From the NCBI RefSeq assembly GCF_000161455.1, contig NZ_CM000745.1, positions 2,178,592 through 2,187,853 on the forward strand: DNA of 9,262 nucleotides. Direction: 5' to 3'. Position 1 is the first letter of the stretch; every line of letters starts with the position of its first letter. A program made the position numbers and the translations under genes. Positions 6,767-9,262 of the stretch are shown here, piece after piece. A model generated the notes under the pieces. The model saw only the letters and a list, made by a program, of their open reading frames with translations. It was not told the DNA's origin and did not search any database. Source of the stretch: Bacillus pseudomycoides DSM 12442 (GTDB lineage: Bacteria; Bacillota; Bacilli; Bacillales; Bacillaceae_G).

Positions 6767-7912
6767 TTATCTACACCCTAAATGTCTTGCGATTACGAGA
6801 CGTTGAATTTCAGAAGTTCCTTCACCAATTTCTAAAAGCTTCGCATCACGAATATGACGCTCTACTTCATATTCACGCATATAACCATATCCACCATGAA
6901 TTTGCACTGCTTGATTCGCAATACGACTTGCTGCTTCAGATGCAAATAACTTTGCCATAGCCGCTTCTTTACCGAAAGGTTTATCATGATCCTTTAACCA
7001 AGCCGCTTTATGTACTAAATTACGCGCCAATTCCACTTCAGTAGCCATATCAGCCAGTTTAAATTGAATCGCTTGGAAATTAGAAATCGTTTTTCCGAAT
7101 TGCTGACGCTCTTTTGCATATTGAAGTGCACGCTCAAAAGCAGACTGTGCAATTCCTACAGCTAATGCTGCAATTGAAATACGCCCTCCATCAAGTGTAT
7201 ATAAGAATTGTTTAAATCCTTTATTTACATCACCAAGAATATTCTCTTTCGGTACACGAACACCATCAAGTACGATTTCACAAGTATTAGAGGCACGAAC
7301 ACCCATCTTATCGTATGGACTTGAAATCGTTAATCCCTTACTTGTTGTCGGCACAATAAATGCAGAAATACGTTTTTTTCCATTTTCTTCGACACCATTG
7401 ATAGCGGTTACAATGATTGTATTTGCATACTCTGCATTCGTAATCCAACACTTCTCACCGCTAATCACATATTCATCACCATCTAAAAATGCTTTTGTTT
7501 GTGTGCCACCTGCATCGGATCCAGCATTCGGTTCAGTTAAACCAAAAGCACCTAATGTTTTTCCAGATGCCATTGGAACTAAATACTTCTGCTTTTGTTC
7601 TTCTGTACCAAAGTAATAAATTGGAGAAGCACCTAATGAAATTGTTGCAGCATAACTTAAACCTGTACCGCCACAAGCACGGCCAATTTCTTCAACAGCT
7701 AACGCATACGATAGAGTATCGCCGCCAGAACCTCCATACTCTTCCGTGAATGGAATTCCTAATAATCCCAGTTCGCCCATTTTTTGAAACGTTTCGTATG
7801 GAAATTCAGCTGTTTTATCATAATACACAGCTTTTGGTGCAACTTCCTTTTCAGCAAAGTCTCGTACCATTTCTTTAATCATTTGTTTTTCGCGAGTTAG
7901 AGTAAATTCCAT
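6767..7912 (-). CDS. yngJ: Acyl-CoA dehydrogenase, probable isovaleryl/short branched-chain type (YngJ family)
   Basis: This FAD enzyme should oxidise an acyl-CoA to the 2-enoyl-CoA, in this context isovaleryl-CoA to 3-methylcrotonyl-CoA, passing electrons to electron-transfer flavoprotein encoded elsewhere. The 381-residue protein has the normal layout: an N-terminal helical domain, the middle beta domain with FGLTEPNAGSDAGG (123-136) and CWITNA (155-160), and a C-terminal helical domain with QIHGGYGYMREYEVER (337-352). The catalytic base is E364 in GEGTSEIQRL, the position used by short- and medium-chain dehydrogenases, while the position used by human isovaleryl-CoA dehydrogenase (E254 in LDLER) is glycine here (G243). 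The ATG at 7912 is chosen; a GTG at 7924 would add four residues but lies inside the AAGGGG ribosome binding site. It is the first gene of the operon, 14 bases before the biotin carboxylase gene. Confidence 0.95.
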   Translation of the reverse strand: MEFTLTREKQMIKEMVRDFAEKEVAPKAVYYDKTAEFPYETFQKMGELGLLGIPFTEEYGGSGGDTLSYALAVEEIGRACGGTGLSYAATISLGASPIYYFGTEEQKQKYLVPMASGKTLGAFGLTEPNAGSDAGGTQTKAFLDGDEYVISGEKCWITNAEYANTIIVTAINGVEENGKKRISAFIVPTTSKGLTISSPYDKMGVRASNTCEIVLDGVRVPKENILGDVNKGFKQFLYTLDGGRISIAALAVGIAQSAFERALQYAKERQQFGKTISNFQAIQFKLADMATEVELARNLVHKAAWLKDHDKPFGKEAAMAKLFASEAASRIANQAVQIHGGYGYMREYEVERHIRDAKLLEIGEGTSEIQRLVIARHLGCR

Positions 7913-7923
7913 TCCGCTACACA

Positions 7924-7929
7924 CCCCTT
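7924..7929 (-). promoter_or_regulatory. Ribosome binding site deciding the dehydrogenase start
   Basis: AAGGGG is 11 bases before ATG at 7912, which is slightly long. The last G of the site is also the first base of an in-frame GTG at 7924, so that GTG cannot be served by it. Confidence 0.65.
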
Positions 7930-7961
7930 ATCGAATATTGAGTTTCGACAGCGTGCGAGTC

Positions 7962-7971
7962 TGTACTACAA
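7962..7971. promoter_or_regulatory. Candidate operator, TGTACTACAA, upstream of the catabolic operon
   Basis: The word TGTACTACAA contains the palindrome TGTA-C-TACA and occurs again in the leader of the DUF523-DUF1722 gene (9135-9144) in the same orientation. It lies about 50 bases before the dehydrogenase start, so it would be in the promoter or the early leader. No known regulator is assigned. Confidence 0.3.
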
Positions 7972-8010
7972 ACATTGCTTTTAAAAGACAAGAATAGTAG
8001 TTAGATAATT

Positions 8011-8039
8011 GTTATAATTCTGTCATAACTTAATTTTAA
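8011..8039 (-). promoter_or_regulatory. Candidate sigma-A promoter of the catabolic operon
   Basis: On the minus strand TTAAAA (8039-8034) and TATAAC (8016-8011) are 17 bases apart, with 4/6 and 5/6 matches to the sigma-A -35 and -10 boxes. Transcription from here would give a leader of roughly 90 bases. B. subtilis yng genes are known to depend on sporulation sigma-E, and I could not see a convincing sigma-E box here, so the assignment is weak. Confidence 0.3.
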
Positions 8040-8040
8040 A

Positions 8041-8051
8041 ACAGAATCTGT
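8041..8051. repeat. Perfect 11-base palindrome ACAGA-A-TCTGT with an inverted partner at 8017-8023
   Basis: ACAGAATCTGT is a perfect palindrome about one base upstream of the candidate -35 box. Its half ACAGAAT also pairs with ATTCTGT at 8017-8023, which sits in the promoter spacer. It may be an operator pair bracketing the promoter; this is pattern only. Confidence 0.3.
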
Positions 8052-8061
8052 ACTCATGCAC

Positions 8062-8099
8062 AAAAAAATTCCTACATTGTTCTACAACAACATAGGAAT
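8062..8099 (-). terminator. Rho-independent terminator of the DUF523-DUF1722 gene
   Basis: On the minus strand ATTCCTA-TGTTGTT, a four-base loop GTAG, then AACAATG-TAGGAAT form a 14-pair stem including two G-T pairs, followed directly by a run of T (seven in all, the first paired). It begins 29 bases after the stop codon at 8128. The opposite strand has no T-run after the stem, so it acts in one direction and separates this gene from the downstream operon. Confidence 0.92.
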
Positions 8100-8127
8100 A
8101 ACAGTGTCGAATTATGTGGCTTTTTCT

Positions 8128-9096
8128 TTAATAATCTCTTCCTTTTCCGGAATCTGAAATTTCTACTAATGCTTCAGGGTACGGTTCAAAATATGTTTGT
8201 CGTAATAAATAGTGGTCTTCAAAACGTAAGACCCACGACTTTAAAACTACAAGTAAATTGCTAAGAGGTATTTTCTTATCTGCATATTTTTGAAGTAGCG
8301 TTAAAAAATACTCTTTTTCTTGCTTGTTTAGCTTATCTTTAAAGTATCCAAAAATATGCTGACATACGTTTATATTCGATGTATAGCGAGGTGTTCGCTT
8401 CAATAATTCATACAAGGTTTTTTCGTAATTTTCAAAGATATTTTCAATATTATCCTTTGCATGATTTGCAATAATACGGCCTAATTTTTTTTGTTTCACC
8501 TGATTATATGCCATAAATAAATATTTATGATCTGACTGAAATGATACTAATTCTTTCAGAGTTTTACTCTGTTTTATTGTTTTGAAATGGGCCATTGTAA
8601 ACAACCTCGTAAAGAAATGTTCACGAATAATAAAATTCGACAATCTACCTTCTTCTTCTACTGCAATATGCGAAAATTTTTTTAGTACAGCTCCACCAAA
8701 AAATCCAACACCCTTCTCTTTTACTGGTGATTTTTCATATCCTGTATAAATTTTCACATCTCTAGTTCCGCAACTTGGGGAACGATTTTTTAAAATAAAA
8801 CCATCAACATCCAGTAAAGTACTTAAAAATTGATCAGAAAACCGTTGCATCCTCTCTGTAACATCTTTTCTTGTCGAAGGCTGTACAAGCTTATGAATGC
8901 CACTATCTTCGATAATCCGAATTGTCTCACGTGGAATTCCTAATCCAATTTCCACTTCAGGGCATACCGGAATAAATGTAACAAACGGCTGTAGATTTCG
9001 AATAGTCACATCATGAATCAAATCTCCATTATAACGGCAAGCACCAAATTCTAGACATTTACTTACAACAACTGTTGGTTTAGCAAATTGTCGCAT
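8128..9096 (-). CDS. DUF523-DUF1722 fusion protein (TudS-like iron-sulfur domain plus YbgA-like domain)
   Basis: The 322-residue protein joins two families. Residues about 8-150 are DUF523: VVSKCLEFGACRYNG (10-24), PVCPEVEIGLGIPRE (43-57), SPSCG (106-110) and VEEEGRLSN (146-154). DUF523 includes the thiouracil desulfidase TudS, which holds a [4Fe-4S] cluster with three cysteines; C14, C45 and C109 are the matching residues here, and C20 is an additional cysteine. Residues about 175-312 are DUF1722, the E. coli YbgA domain, with LVSFQSDHKYLFMAYNQ (183-199), HIFGYFKDKL (247-256) and LLRQTYFEPYPEAL (297-310). A sulfur-removal or redox role is a reasonable guess from DUF523, but the role of DUF1722 is unknown. 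No signal peptide or membrane segment is seen. ATG at 9096 follows GGAGGT at ideal spacing. It has its own promoters and terminator, so it is probably unrelated to the neighbouring operon. Confidence 0.93.
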   Translation of the reverse strand: MRQFAKPTVVVSKCLEFGACRYNGDLIHDVTIRNLQPFVTFIPVCPEVEIGLGIPRETIRIIEDSGIHKLVQPSTRKDVTERMQRFSDQFLSTLLDVDGFILKNRSPSCGTRDVKIYTGYEKSPVKEKGVGFFGGAVLKKFSHIAVEEEGRLSNFIIREHFFTRLFTMAHFKTIKQSKTLKELVSFQSDHKYLFMAYNQVKQKKLGRIIANHAKDNIENIFENYEKTLYELLKRTPRYTSNINVCQHIFGYFKDKLNKQEKEYFLTLLQKYADKKIPLSNLLVVLKSWVLRFEDHYLLRQTYFEPYPEALVEISDSGKGRDY

Positions 9097-9132
9097 TTTA
9101 TTACCTCCGCGGCGTTAATCCATATAATATAA

Positions 9133-9145
9133 ATTGTACTACAAT
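9133..9145. promoter_or_regulatory. Candidate operator: perfect 13-base palindrome ATTGTA-C-TACAAT
   Basis: Two perfect six-base arms around a single central base cover the -10 box of the proximal candidate promoter. A repressor bound here would block that promoter. The core TGTACTACAA recurs upstream of the catabolic operon. Confidence 0.4.
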
Positions 9146-9160
9146 GAGTATTCTAAGCAA
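9133..9160 (-). promoter_or_regulatory. Candidate proximal sigma-A promoter of the DUF523-DUF1722 gene
   Basis: TTGCTT (9160-9155) and TACAAT (9138-9133) are 16 bases apart on the minus strand. The -10 is a 5/6 match and the -35 only 3/6. The -10 forms one arm of the palindrome at 9133-9145. The start of transcription would be about 30 bases before the start codon. Confidence 0.4.
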
Positions 9161-9184
9161 GGTTAGTTTGTATTGTCTCTTTTT

Positions 9185-9213
9185 ATTATAACTATATATC
9201 AGTGACATATCAG
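9185..9213 (-). promoter_or_regulatory. Candidate distal sigma-A promoter of the DUF523-DUF1722 gene
   Basis: CTGATA (9213-9208, 4/6) and TATAAT (9190-9185, 6/6) are separated by exactly 17 bases on the minus strand. Transcription would start about 80 bases before the gene. The tandem repeat at 9196-9216 covers the -35 box and most of the spacer. Confidence 0.5.
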
Positions 9214-9216
9214 TGA
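9196..9216. repeat. Tandem direct repeat ATATCAGTGA x2, period 11
   Basis: ATATCAGTGA occurs at 9196-9205 and again at 9207-9216, one base apart. The period of 11 is about one helical turn, so both copies face the same side of the DNA, as expected for a pair of protein half-sites. They lie on the distal candidate promoter. Confidence 0.6.
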
Positions 9217-9262
9217 TAATTTATATCTATTTCATATAAGTGTTAGCAAGTTCGTTTGCAAA

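Larger units (their letters stand above)
1..7912 (-). other. Leucine/isovalerate catabolism operon (seven genes, open at left edge)
   Basis: All seven genes lie on the minus strand with gaps of 14, 27, 22, 4, 2 and 48 bases, counted in transcription order. No strong terminator lies between them; the only structured gap is the 48-base one before the ligase. The order is dehydrogenase, biotin carboxylase, biotin carrier, HMG-CoA lyase, hydratase, carboxyltransferase, ligase. The order of the middle five is the one I know from B. subtilis yngH-HB-G-F-E. The enzymes cover every step from isovaleryl-CoA to acetyl-CoA plus acetoacetate. The terminator of the DUF523 gene isolates the operon on its upstream side; its downstream end is outside the window. 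Confidence 0.85.

Noticed and set aside
7912..7924. GTG at 7924 as the dehydrogenase start
   Set aside because: It overlaps the ribosome binding site AAGGGG, leaving no spacing; the family usually starts at the ATG at 7912.
7931..7948. TCGAA/TTCGA inverted repeat just before the dehydrogenase ribosome binding site
   Set aside because: The stem is only five pairs with an eight-base loop and no T-run; too weak to call a riboswitch or regulatory hairpin.
7925..8061. Sigma-E promoter and a catabolite-repression (cre) site before the operon
   Set aside because: Sigma-E control is known for the B. subtilis cluster, but I found no convincing sigma-E -10/-35 pair, nor a cre-like match, by eye.
9173..9200. 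Forward promoter TTGTCT-16-TATATC toward the right edge
   Set aside because: No plus-strand gene start is visible before the window ends, and the region is better explained as the leader of the minus-strand gene.
1..9262. Mobile elements, CRISPR arrays, tRNA/rRNA genes, or a new defence system
   Set aside because: No repeats-and-spacers pattern, transposase, integrase, structured RNA gene or unexplained coding stretch was found; gaps without genes are all shorter than 220 bases.

Overview
The window looks like Bacillus cereus-group chromosome. It is AT-rich, has strong AGGAGG-type ribosome binding sites, and carries short-spaced genes all on the minus strand. Six of the genes match, by family, the leucine/isovalerate catabolism cluster known in Bacillus subtilis as yngJ-H-HB-G-F-E. 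No species-level marker is present, so the placement is inferred from gene content and sequence style.

The layout is read on the minus strand, from high to low coordinates. (1) 9262-9097 is a 166-base leader with two candidate sigma-A promoters, a tandem 10-base repeat and a perfect 13-base palindrome. (2) 9096-8128 encodes a fused DUF523-DUF1722 protein (TudS-like/YbgA-like), closed by a clear rho-independent terminator at 8099-8062. (3) About 150 bases of regulatory DNA follow. (4) A seven-gene operon runs from 7912 off the left edge of the window: acyl-CoA dehydrogenase, biotin carboxylase, a 71-residue biotin carrier protein, HMG-CoA lyase, methylglutaconyl-CoA hydratase, the carboxyltransferase of an acyl-CoA carboxylase, and an AMP-forming acyl-CoA ligase whose last residues lie outside the window. 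Gaps between the seven genes are 2-48 bases, and stop codons often lie in or next to the next gene's ribosome binding site.

Together the genes describe the route isovaleryl-CoA -> 3-methylcrotonyl-CoA -> 3-methylglutaconyl-CoA -> HMG-CoA -> acetyl-CoA + acetoacetate. The terminal ligase is a good candidate for activating acetoacetate or a branched short-chain acid. Catalytic residues of every enzyme are intact.

I do not see a new defence, mobile or otherwise undescribed system. The points worth a second look are the ligase (an acetyl-CoA-synthetase-like fold with glycine at the position of the acetate-restricting tryptophan), the regulatory DNA (including a 10-base word shared by the two leader regions), the intercistronic hairpin before the ligase, the run of non-ATG starts in the distal genes, and the poorly understood DUF523-DUF1722 protein.
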